From the NCBI GenBank assembly GCA_964522635.1, contig CAZFWT010000056.1:1-10544 (forward strand): a DNA stretch of 10,544 nucleotides, given 5' to 3'. Shown in pieces: positions 1 through 5,914 of this stretch (the first letter of the stretch is position 1; each line of letters opens with the position of its first letter). The DNA is from JACGMN01 sp964522635. GTDB taxonomy: Archaea; Halobacteriota; Syntropharchaeia; Alkanophagales; Methanospirareceae. A program made the position numbers and the translations under genes. The notes below the pieces were generated by a model. It saw nothing but the letters and a program-made list of their open reading frames with translations, was not told the origin of the DNA and did not search any database.

Positions 1-150
1 GCCTTCGAGTTCGAAGAGGGACTCGTTAAAATCTAGGATGACCTCAACCTCTGAAATAGCAGCATCGCTGCTGTTGATTACCCGGATGCCAAACCGGACA
101 TTATTATCCGGGAGGACTTCATAGCCGCGTTTTATCTCGATGTCTGCCAT
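1..150 (-). CDS. Partial protein with beta-sandwich-like N-terminus (left edge)
   Basis: An ATG at 150-148 opens a frame with no stop that runs off the left edge, giving 50 residues that begin MADIEIKRGYEVLPDNNVRF. The visible part has no signal peptide or membrane segment, so it is probably cytosolic. The pattern of alternating hydrophobic strands (FGIRVINSS, then AISEVEVILDF, then SLFELEG) is that of a CARDB-like or similar immunoglobulin-fold module. It resembles the start of the cytoplasmic beta-sandwich in the 825-aa surface protein at 5864-8341 (KIKVENPTIEPMSDLKIHLF). I infer a soluble relative of that module. A leading SD is weak, but a good box A with a BRE-like run lies about 38 nt upstream, so the transcript may be almost leaderless. 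It lies downstream of the SPFH gene in the same direction, 207 nt away. The function cannot be named from 50 residues. Confidence 0.75.
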   Translation of the reverse strand, partial: MADIEIKRGYEVLPDNNVRFGIRVINSSDAAISEVEVILDFNESLFELEG

Positions 151-182
151 TGGCACTAACAGCTAACAGGTATGCAGGCGGG

Positions 183-197
183 ATATTTTAATTTTGC
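183..197 (-). promoter_or_regulatory. Putative BRE/box A promoter for the partial left-edge gene
   Basis: On the minus strand the sequence reads GCAAAATTAAAATAT: a purine-rich BRE-like GCAAAA followed by an AT-rich box A (TTAAAATA). It is centred about 38 nt before the ATG at 150. With the usual archaeal spacing of about 25-27 nt to the start site, the leader would be only about 10 nt, which fits the weak SD. This is inferred from consensus only. Confidence 0.45.
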
Positions 198-251
198 GGA
201 TTCGTGCTACCTACCTCAAGACAAAGGAATGATGTAGATCAGAGAAGGCAT

Positions 252-306
252 TCCGCGAGCTTTAGCTACGGCCCTTGTGGCCGTACCAATTATAGAAGCT
301 CCGGAT
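252..306 (-). other. Long imperfect hairpin in the intergenic region downstream of the SPFH gene
   Basis: Three nested pairings are visible. The inner stem is a perfect 7-bp TACGGCC/GGCCGTA with a 5-nt loop (267-285). An outer stem pairs GAGCTT (257-262) with AAGCTC (296-301). After one mismatch, TCCG (252-255) pairs with CGGA (303-306). It sits about 50-105 nt after the stop of the SPFH gene at 358. It could be a 3'-UTR structure, a transcript-end element or a small structured RNA. No T-run follows the stem on the minus strand, so it is not a clear intrinsic terminator. Confidence 0.4.
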
Positions 307-357
307 AGTTCTCTATGACATGCGCAGAAGATAAATTTGAAGGTGGTGCTCGACACT

Positions 358-2175
358 TTATTCCTTCTTCCCGATCGTCGCGCCGCAATTGGTGCAGAAT
401 CTCGTTCCAAGGGGCAGCTCCGCGTTGCACTCCGGACAGATTACGACCTTCTTCACGTCCTGCGCTGATGATCCGGACATCTGGGGCGCGCCGCCAACAA
501 TCACGGGTGCGCCACCGCCGCCAGTTACTACGGTCGTAGCACCGGATGAAGCACCCTGCGCCCTCGTCGCTGCCGTTACGCCCATCTGCTCGAGCGCTTT
601 CGATGCCATGCGCTCCAGCCGGTCATCGCCCCTGCTCGAGATCTCCTGGATCGTCTGCACGAGCTCGTCCTTATCCTCCAGTTGACCCTCGTAAACCTTC
701 ATGATCTGCTCCGCGCTTAGCGATTTGTACTTCTCCTTGAACGCTTCTGCAACCGCAGCACTATCGCCCGCGGCAAGCGCGAGGATCTGCTCATCGGTGA
801 GTGCTTTGCCCTTCTCCATTCGTGCCAGTTCCGCGAGATACTCCGCCTGCTTACCTTCGGTCATGGAAATAAGCGACTCAGCCGAGACAGTAGAACGCGC
901 TTTGAGTCGCTCGGCTTCAATTTCCGCCAGTTTCTGCTGTTTCTCAAGGTCAAGCGCTTGATAGCCCGCGGCATCTTCGCGCTTTGCTGCTTTCATTTCT
1001 TTTAGTATTCTTATGCCACTTCTAGCATCCTCTTCGTCCCTTTCCCGTTCGTAATCAGTTCGCATTTTCTGTAGTTCTACGTCATTCTGGACATCGAGCC
1101 GCTTGAACATCCACTCCCGTGCGAACACGCGATCCTCTTGATTCTCCATGAAGATCTGCTTGAGTTCGCTCATTTCGTTCCCGCGTATGAGTTCGTCCTT
1201 ATCGATCTCGTGCATGAACTTCTCCAAGTCCTCCGCATTTCTGAGTTCGTCGATCTTATCCTCGGTCAACCTGGCCCGAATTTGTTTTACCAACTCACTG
1301 CGCTTCTTCTCGAGCTCCTCCCCCTTCACCGCTCTGCCGAGCTTACCTTGTTTCTCAATTATCTCCGTCCAGTAGCTCTCGTCGTAATCGAAGTACGGCA
1401 TGTGTATGAGCTTGACCCCAACCCGGCTCAATGTCGTGCTCAACTCATGCTCGAAATCCTGCCCAAGCTCTCGCTTCAGCTCAAGATTGCCGTACAACTC
1501 CTCGAACGAGTACTGCTTCAGCTTCGATTGGAGTACATTGAGCATTTCGTTTCGCAACAGTCCCTGAACCTCTGATACCGCAACGTGCTCCCGGCCCTTC
1601 ATGAGGTTGTTGAAGAACATTATCGGCTCCTCAGTATTCGCTACGATCCGCCCTTTCACACCCGCATCAAAGTTCTCCTTCGTTCGCAAACCGCCGATGC
1701 TGAAGTCAAGAGCAACATCAGAATCATCGACGAGTATCACCGTTGCCTTCCCCGCAAGATTCAGGGTCTTTATCGCCTGGGTAAGTCCACCCACGGTATA
1801 GGTCCCGGGTGGCAATTCGCCTGAGAATCGCCCGCCTTGCAGGAACAATGCCTTCGTACCCGGCATCACGGTGAGCTTCTTGCTGAAGAGCCCCTTGATG
1901 TCACTGACCTCAAAGCGTTGAGCAAAATCGCTCGGTGCCCGTTGCCAAACGCTTATCTTCCCTTTCTCATCCACAACAGGTGTCGCACCACTCCGCTGCT
2001 CGTCGTAATCACTGATGCGAGCGCCGCAGTTCGGACAGAACTTATAGCTTGGACCCACAAGCTCACCGCAACTGCTGCAGGTTATTCCCGAGAGCGGACT
2101 GCCACACGCTGAGCAGAATTTGCTCTTCTTATCATTCTCTGCTCCACAATTGCTACATTTTATCTTACCAAACAT
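358..2175 (-). CDS. SPFH/band-7-like protein with zinc ribbons at both ends
   Basis: A 605-aa protein without signal peptide or membrane helix, so it is cytosolic or peripherally attached to the membrane. Two tandem ribbons open it: Cys 7/10/21/24 and Cys 33/36/47/50. Residues about 85-270 look like an SPFH (stomatin/prohibitin/band-7) domain of the kind paired with zinc ribbons in bacteria such as Bacillus YdjI; strands with turns such as PPGTYTVGG are visible. Residues about 280-530 are charged and mostly helical, as in the helical arm of SPFH proteins. A Gly/Ala/Ser linker (about 535-570) leads to a C-terminal ribbon with Cys 580/583/594/597. SPFH proteins form ring- or cage-like membrane scaffolds, and the ribbons would add a docking or assembly surface (inference). 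The ATG at 2175 follows a G-rich leader with GTGAGGG as a weak SD. The gene has its own promoter (2253-2270) and is probably its own unit. It ends in TAA. Family assignment is from pattern recognition, without a search. Confidence 0.85.
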   Translation of the reverse strand: MFGKIKCSNCGAENDKKSKFCSACGSPLSGITCSSCGELVGPSYKFCPNCGARISDYDEQRSGATPVVDEKGKISVWQRAPSDFAQRFEVSDIKGLFSKKLTVMPGTKALFLQGGRFSGELPPGTYTVGGLTQAIKTLNLAGKATVILVDDSDVALDFSIGGLRTKENFDAGVKGRIVANTEEPIMFFNNLMKGREHVAVSEVQGLLRNEMLNVLQSKLKQYSFEELYGNLELKRELGQDFEHELSTTLSRVGVKLIHMPYFDYDESYWTEIIEKQGKLGRAVKGEELEKKRSELVKQIRARLTEDKIDELRNAEDLEKFMHEIDKDELIRGNEMSELKQIFMENQEDRVFAREWMFKRLDVQNDVELQKMRTDYERERDEEDARSGIRILKEMKAAKREDAAGYQALDLEKQQKLAEIEAERLKARSTVSAESLISMTEGKQAEYLAELARMEKGKALTDEQILALAAGDSAAVAEAFKEKYKSLSAEQIMKVYEGQLEDKDELVQTIQEISSRGDDRLERMASKALEQMGVTAATRAQGASSGATTVVTGGGGAPVIVGGAPQMSGSSAQDVKKVVICPECNAELPLGTRFCTNCGATIGKKE

Positions 2176-2179
2176 TTTT

Positions 2180-2205
2180 CCCTCACTTCCCCCCTTTTAC
2201 CCCCC
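2180..2205 (-). other. G-rich leader before the SPFH start codon
   Basis: On the minus strand the leader just before the ATG at 2175 contains two runs of six G and one run of three (GGGGGG-TAAAA-GGGGGG-AAGTGA-GGG). This could act as an extended or competing ribosome-binding region, or form a two-layer G-quadruplex. No other gene start in the window has this composition. A function is not shown. Confidence 0.35.
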
Positions 2206-2252
2206 AATAGTCTTTACCTATGCTCTCCTTATCTTACCCATACTGTGCGTCT

Positions 2253-2270
2253 CTTTATAATGGTTGTTAC
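2253..2270 (-). promoter_or_regulatory. Shared-type promoter of the SPFH gene (GTAACAAC-N2-TTATAAAG)
   Basis: On the minus strand GTAACAAC (2270-2263) is followed by 2 nt and a TATA box, TTATAAAG (2260-2253). The start codon is about 80 nt further on, so with usual spacing the transcript would start near 2230 with a leader of about 55 nt. The same layout occurs upstream of the genes starting at 5762 and 10434. The GTAAC arm is half of a perfect inverted repeat, TTACAG-N5-CTGTAA (2267-2283), sitting directly upstream of the TATA box, as expected of an operator or activator site. Confidence 0.55.
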
Positions 2271-2341
2271 AGCAAACCTGTAATCCTTGGCTATCTCAGT
2301 GGTTCGCCACATTCTGGACAGAACTTCTCGTCCTCGGAAAC
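2253..2341 (-). repeat. Duplicated ribbon-tail plus intergenic block, copy A
   Basis: This stretch covers the last zinc-ribbon codons of the 769-aa protein gene, its TAG stop and the intergenic DNA through the next TATA box. It matches copy B (5825-5914) throughout. Positions 2309-2341 are identical to 5882-5914 over 33 nt (coding VSEDEKFCPEC). Past the stop both copies keep GATTACAG and then GTAACAACCA before the TATA box. This points to a segmental duplication or gene conversion that carried a ribbon tail together with the following promoter. Confidence 0.6.
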
Positions 2342-4600
2342 GGCTTGCCCGCAACGAGAGCATTTTTTAGTCCGCTTTTCTGCCACACCGATGCCACCCT
2401 TTAGTATTCCAATATCGCCTGTCTTAGTAGCACCGGTGCCTAGGATCTCACCAATACTGCCGATATGGATATTGACAGGTCGTTCTGACACCTTTTCATC
2501 CTCCTTTGCTACATTGATATATCTATCAAAACTGAGTTCAGAAGGTCTATCAGTTTCGTCGAAGTAAGAAACGCGAATCACAAGAGGTAGCTTACCATGC
2601 TCCTTGGGTTTGATTCCCAAGGTTACCTCTGCTTGTGCCGCAGGATCAAGCGTTGGTATTGCATTCACACCACCCATCTCTACAGGCCCCGAAAGAGTTA
2701 ACATAATGTTCTGCGCTCTGCCTGCACCACTATTACTGATGGTGGCATGCAACTGCTCCCACGTGTTAACCTTAAACCCGGTATCCGCGGTAATAGTGAT
2801 GTCCAATTTTGGCTTTTTTCTCGCACCCTCTGATTCTTGTGCTTTTTTAACTAACCCCCTGCTCTTTCTCCCTTTCCTGTATGCGAAGACAACCAGAAGA
2901 ACAGCAGCCAAACCGATAATGCCGCCGTAGAGATATGCGCGCTCAACAAAGGGTGAAGCTTCTACCCTGCTCACGCGCACAACAGATGTAGCAACGCTGT
3001 CCGGGAAAGAATCTACGAGCCCCATCTCAAGTGTCGACTCGGTAAGAACGGCGTGGAGCTCGTACTCCTCTCCGGCTCCGAGATCCTTCGTACCGAAATT
3101 TACGATCGCTTCCCAAGTTCCTTCATCAGATAACGTTGGAGCATTTTGAACCCACCACTGATTGGTTGTAAGGGGATGAACGATTACATAGAAATTCAGC
3201 CCCGGTCTCAATCCCGAATACGTTCCTTTCGCAGCATAGCCCTCGGGAGACCATGAAAGCTCCTCGCCTTCTTTCGGCGCAGTAATGGCGATCTCCGGTG
3301 CTGGTATAGAAATAGTAAACGTTTCGTCAAAGAAAACAGGAACGTTACTGGCGGTCTTTGGTATACCTTCGCTCAACTTGACCGAATGTCCGCTTACATG
3401 AAGATAGAGTGGTGATAATTCAATCTCTGTGCCTCCCGGATTCGTGGCTCGTATTTGGAGTACATCTCCAGGCGCCGCAAAGAAGGCAATAGGTGAACCA
3501 TTCCAAGTGGCGCGGCCATCTTTGGTAGAGACACCGTCACTGTCGAGAAGAACTGTCTTCCCATTTACAGTTACTTCTAGATCGTCATCCACCACGAGCG
3601 AGGTCTCCGGCGAAGGCCCGCCTGAAAGGGTGTACATAAAGCTATCAGCAGTTGCAGTAGTGGTAAGATTGTCGTATAGGGGTTTTCGCAAAGAGGCGAC
3701 TGAAAAAGACATACACTCACAGTCAAACAACCAAGATTCCTCGGGATCATCGACTACCTCGATTGATAGGCAATACCTGCCCGGAGTTTCTGGAACCGTA
3801 TAGCTCAAGCTCGCACTCTTAGTTTCACGGACCGGCAAATCGGATACTTTCGTTTCATCTGGTTGTACCACGTCTCCATTCGGCTCTTGCACATACAGAA
3901 GGATATTAAACGTTCCCGTCTTTCCTCCGGTATTTTCAGTGAGAACAGTTATGTCTAGCGTTTCTCCTCCTGCAAGTGTGGCGGAAGCAGGTGTTATACT
4001 AAGAATTTCCGCGTCCCAACCGTAGAGTGATGGCGAGCCTTCACCACAACGCAAATGTGAGCAGTCTGCCGATTGTTCGCCCGTGATGCTGAGAGCCGGA
4101 GTCGTAGTTGATGCAGACAGGGATGTTGAGACGGGAATTACTGAAAAGGACGTGCATTCGCAATCAAACAAATAAGATAATCCTGGATCGTCCAGTATTT
4201 CGACGGAGAGGCAATAATCTCCTTGTATATTCGGAACCGTATAACTCAGGCTTACACTCTCGCTCTTGCCAACTGATAAATCGTATATTTTCGCTCTATC
4301 TGGCTCTACCACTTCGCCGTTCGGGTTCTGGATTTTTAAGAGAACGTTGAATGTCCCGGTCTTCTCACCAGTATTTTTGATGAGGGCATTCACCTTCAAC
4401 TCTTCTCCAGCATCAAGCGTGAAAGATGATAATGTTAGGCTTACGACTTCGGCATCCCAATTTCCATCCCATGAAGGAGATCCCTCACCGCAGTTTAAAG
4501 CCGAACAGTCAGTGGCTAGGGTAGCATACACAAATGTTCCGTTTACTACAGCCGCTGTGCACAAAACAATCAAGAGCCATAAAAATACTTTATTAGCCAT
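2291..4600 (-). CDS. Single-pass surface protein with tandem Cys-rich repeats and cytoplasmic zinc ribbon
   Basis: A 769-aa protein of unknown function. Residues 1-30 form a signal peptide (hydrophobic FLWLLIVLCTAAVV). Two homologous units of about 123 residues follow (31-154 and 179-301). Each opens with DCSxLxCGEGSPS and ends in DCEC, and between them lies a CARDB-like strand pattern with the phrases NTGxKTGTFN and SLSYTVP. Residues about 305-545 hold further beta-rich extracellular domains, including a Trp-rich patch (QWWVQNAP, 481-488). One membrane helix (about 555-573) is followed by a basic stop-transfer stretch. The cytoplasmic part has a CARDB-like beta-sandwich (about 597-697), a Gly/Ile-rich segment (IGSIGEILGTGATKTGDIGI) and a zinc ribbon with Cys 747/750/761/764. 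The ATG has a strong SD (GGAGG, 8 nt away) and overlaps the end of the glycosidase gene by 8 nt (ATGGCTAA), so the two are co-transcribed. It ends in TAG. The likely role is surface recognition or anchoring with an internal ribbon as docking module (inference). Confidence 0.85.
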   Translation of the reverse strand: MANKVFLWLLIVLCTAAVVNGTFVYATLATDCSALNCGEGSPSWDGNWDAEVVSLTLSSFTLDAGEELKVNALIKNTGEKTGTFNVLLKIQNPNGEVVEPDRAKIYDLSVGKSESVSLSYTVPNIQGDYCLSVEILDDPGLSYLFDCECTSFSVIPVSTSLSASTTTPALSITGEQSADCSHLRCGEGSPSLYGWDAEILSITPASATLAGGETLDITVLTENTGGKTGTFNILLYVQEPNGDVVQPDETKVSDLPVRETKSASLSYTVPETPGRYCLSIEVVDDPEESWLFDCECMSFSVASLRKPLYDNLTTTATADSFMYTLSGGPSPETSLVVDDDLEVTVNGKTVLLDSDGVSTKDGRATWNGSPIAFFAAPGDVLQIRATNPGGTEIELSPLYLHVSGHSVKLSEGIPKTASNVPVFFDETFTISIPAPEIAITAPKEGEELSWSPEGYAAKGTYSGLRPGLNFYVIVHPLTTNQWWVQNAPTLSDEGTWEAIVNFGTKDLGAGEEYELHAVLTESTLEMGLVDSFPDSVATSVVRVSRVEASPFVERAYLYGGIIGLAAVLLVVFAYRKGRKSRGLVKKAQESEGARKKPKLDITITADTGFKVNTWEQLHATISNSGAGRAQNIMLTLSGPVEMGGVNAIPTLDPAAQAEVTLGIKPKEHGKLPLVIRVSYFDETDRPSELSFDRYINVAKEDEKVSERPVNIHIGSIGEILGTGATKTGDIGILKGGIGVAEKRTKKCSRCGQAVSEDEKFCPECGEPLR
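3698..4066 (-). repeat. Second Cys-rich extracellular repeat of the 769-aa protein
   Basis: Residues about 179-301. It matches the first repeat along its whole length, with conserved Cys at 180, 185, 277, 294 and 296 and the shared phrases CGEGSPS, TGTFN, SLSYTVP, YCLS and LFDCEC. Five Cys per unit in identical places suggest a disulfide-stabilised ectodomain. Confidence 0.75.
4139..4510 (-). repeat. First Cys-rich extracellular repeat of the 769-aa protein
   Basis: Residues about 31-154, with Cys at 32, 37, 130, 147 and 149 corresponding one-to-one to the second repeat. A Ser/Thr-rich spacer of about 24 residues separates the two units. The repeats have drifted in wording but keep length and cysteines, which indicates an internal duplication under selection. 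Confidence 0.75.
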
Positions 4601-5762
4601 TAATATCTCCTCCTCTTTTTCTCATTAAATATGTTACGATTATTAGCCCAAAGACTCCTATTAGAATCCCGAAGCCTGGTGTTGATCTTGCCGAATTCCT
4701 CTTTTCAGACCAGAACATTTTCTGAACGGCGTAATATGCCGGCTTCTTCCTCATTGAATAGTTACTTAGATCTCCTTCAACGGCTATTATGCCAAACCAC
4801 TCCTCAGGATTGTCCGAATCGTGCGTGTTCTTATCATCGCTGAAGCAATCATTTTTCCACCATTCATCATTCCATTCGAAGACAATGCCGCCGGCGCAAC
4901 CAGCCGCGATAAGGTCATTCCACCGCTCTGCTAGGCTGGTTGCCTGCATTTCTTCACTGTTTCCGCCATAACCAAAATTCCCCTCACCGATGGGGCTCGT
5001 ACTATAGCCAAACTCCGTTATCAAAAGAGGCTGATCTGGGTATTTTGCCTTTAAAGAGCGCACATAATCAGAATAGCCTTTATAGCTAACCTTAGCCGGC
5101 CAATAGGAGTACACGTTAAATCCGACAACGTCAAAAAAGGACATATCGAGGTCGTCCAATGGCGGCCAATTGGCGTGCGTTATAAAGTGATTCGGGTTCG
5201 GATCGCGTGAGCGGGTATACTCATAAAGCTCTTTCAGGAAGCGTTCAGTCTCTTCTTTACCTGCACGATCAACAGCATCGACGTGCAATTCATTCCCCAG
5301 ACACCACCCGATGATACAGCATTTATCCCTGTCTCTATTGAGAACCTCTGTGATGTGTGTTTTGCATGAATCCTTGAATGACGCATCAGAGAAATTTCCG
5401 CCGGTGGGGATCCAGATACCTTCAATCACTTTAATATTGTATTGCGTTGCGTTATCGAGGATCCCTTCAGGAACCCAATCATAGGTTCGGATGATATTAA
5501 TATTCGCATCCTGCATCCATTCAAAGTCCTGCGCATAGTTTGCTGTTCCAAACTCGAGACAGCCCTCACCGGGCATGTGCGGGCTATATGCGACACCCTT
5601 TACAATCTCGGTGAAGCCACCATTTGCATACACTTCTCCGGCCACTGCACTTTCGATTAATGATACGAGCACAGTCAGCATGACTATGATCATGAGGTAT
5701 CTTCTCTCCTTTTTAGAAAGGAGGGTTTGCCTGATGCCGCTTTTCCAAGCTTTACAGGGCAA
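4593..5762 (-). CDS. Secreted clan GH-A-like glycoside hydrolase with PGF-CTERM-like anchor
   Basis: A 389-aa exported protein. A positively charged N-terminus and hydrophobic MIIVMLTVLVSLI (24-36) form the signal peptide, with cleavage likely after AVA (about 41). Residues about 50-350 read as a TIM barrel of the GH2-core/GH5 type. Visible marks are the first strand VKGVAYSP, then NINIIRTYDW, WCLGNELH with Glu158 as probable acid/base, and LLITEFGYS with Glu250 as probable nucleophile. WEWNDEW-like aromatic residues near 296-302 (FEWNDEWW) would line the sugar site. The CAZy family and substrate cannot be told. The C-terminus (360-383) is STPGF, a hydrophobic span and RKR, the layout of PGF-CTERM signals processed by archaeosortase, so the enzyme is probably fixed to the cell surface. 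A TTG start at 5762 is chosen because a GAGGTGA SD lies 9 nt before it, and an in-frame TGA lies just upstream. An ATG at 5693 with AAGGAG 12 nt away is the alternative. It heads the operon with the 769-aa surface protein. Confidence 0.85.
   Translation of the reverse strand: MPCKAWKSGIRQTLLSKKERRYLMIIVMLTVLVSLIESAVAGEVYANGGFTEIVKGVAYSPHMPGEGCLEFGTANYAQDFEWMQDANINIIRTYDWVPEGILDNATQYNIKVIEGIWIPTGGNFSDASFKDSCKTHITEVLNRDRDKCCIIGWCLGNELHVDAVDRAGKEETERFLKELYEYTRSRDPNPNHFITHANWPPLDDLDMSFFDVVGFNVYSYWPAKVSYKGYSDYVRSLKAKYPDQPLLITEFGYSTSPIGEGNFGYGGNSEEMQATSLAERWNDLIAAGCAGGIVFEWNDEWWKNDCFSDDKNTHDSDNPEEWFGIIAVEGDLSNYSMRKKPAYYAVQKMFWSEKRNSARSTPGFGILIGVFGLIIVTYLMRKRGGDING
4614..4679 (-). other. PGF-CTERM-like archaeosortase sorting signal
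   Basis: Encodes residues 362-383 of the glycosidase: Pro-Gly-Phe, then a hydrophobic stretch (GILIGVFGLIIVTYLM), then Arg-Lys-Arg. In known PGF-CTERM proteins the tail is cut and replaced by a lipid anchor through the archaeosortase ArtA. Only six residues (GGDING) follow the basic end, as is usual for such tails. No archaeosortase gene is in the window. Confidence 0.65.
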
Positions 5763-5771
5763 TCTACCTGT

Positions 5772-5778
5772 TCACCTC
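5772..5778 (-). promoter_or_regulatory. Shine-Dalgarno site favouring the TTG start of the glycosidase
   Basis: On the minus strand GAGGTGA lies 9 nt upstream of the TTG at 5762 and is fully complementary to the archaeal 16S 3' end core. It decides between this TTG and the later ATG at 5693, which has only a more distant AAGGAG. Confidence 0.5.
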
Positions 5779-5824
5779 GTGGAGAAAGTTACCTTGCCCC
5801 TTTACTACTGATAAAAGTTCTTTT

Positions 5825-5842
5825 GCTTATATTGGTTGTTAC
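5825..5842 (-). promoter_or_regulatory. Shared-type promoter of the glycosidase/769-aa operon (GTAACAAC-N2-ATATAAGC)
   Basis: On the minus strand GTAACAAC (5842-5835), 2 nt, then the TATA-like ATATAAGC (5832-5825), about 63-70 nt before the start at 5762. It sits 22 nt after the TAG of the 825-aa gene. A TTAC-N9-GTAA dyad (5839-5855) overlaps the upstream side, with the same 9-nt spacing as in the 2253-2270 promoter. Confidence 0.55.
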
Positions 5843-5914
5843 GAGAAAACTGTAATCGCTGGACTATTTCAATTCCTCCCTACATTCTGGACAGAACTTC
5901 TCGTCCTCGGAAAC
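5825..5914 (-). repeat. Duplicated ribbon-tail plus intergenic block, copy B
   Basis: Partner of 2253-2341. It covers the last ribbon codons of the 825-aa gene, its TAG stop and the DNA through the next TATA box. The 33 nt at 5882-5914 are identical to 2309-2341, and the intergenic remainder aligns with few changes (GATTACAG, then GTAACAACCA, TATA). Confidence 0.6.

Noticed and set aside
216..410. 64-codon minus-strand frame reaching into the intergenic region
   Set aside because: It overlaps the 3' end of the SPFH gene in another frame and has no SD; its content is not protein-like.
1138..1575. 145-codon open frame on the plus strand
   Set aside because: Mirror of the charged helical arm of the SPFH protein, composed of Leu/Val repeats typical of antisense of Glu/Lys-rich coding.
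2218..2241. Seven-codon upstream ORF (MGKIRRA) before the SPFH gene
   Set aside because: Its ATG lies less than 20 nt from the TATA box, upstream of the expected transcript start, so it would not be in the mRNA.
5780..5866. TAG readthrough extension of the 825-aa protein (24 more codons)
   Set aside because: The extension runs through the GTAACAAC/TATA promoter of the next operon, and the sequence resembles the duplicated intergenic DNA after the 769-aa gene. It looks non-coding.
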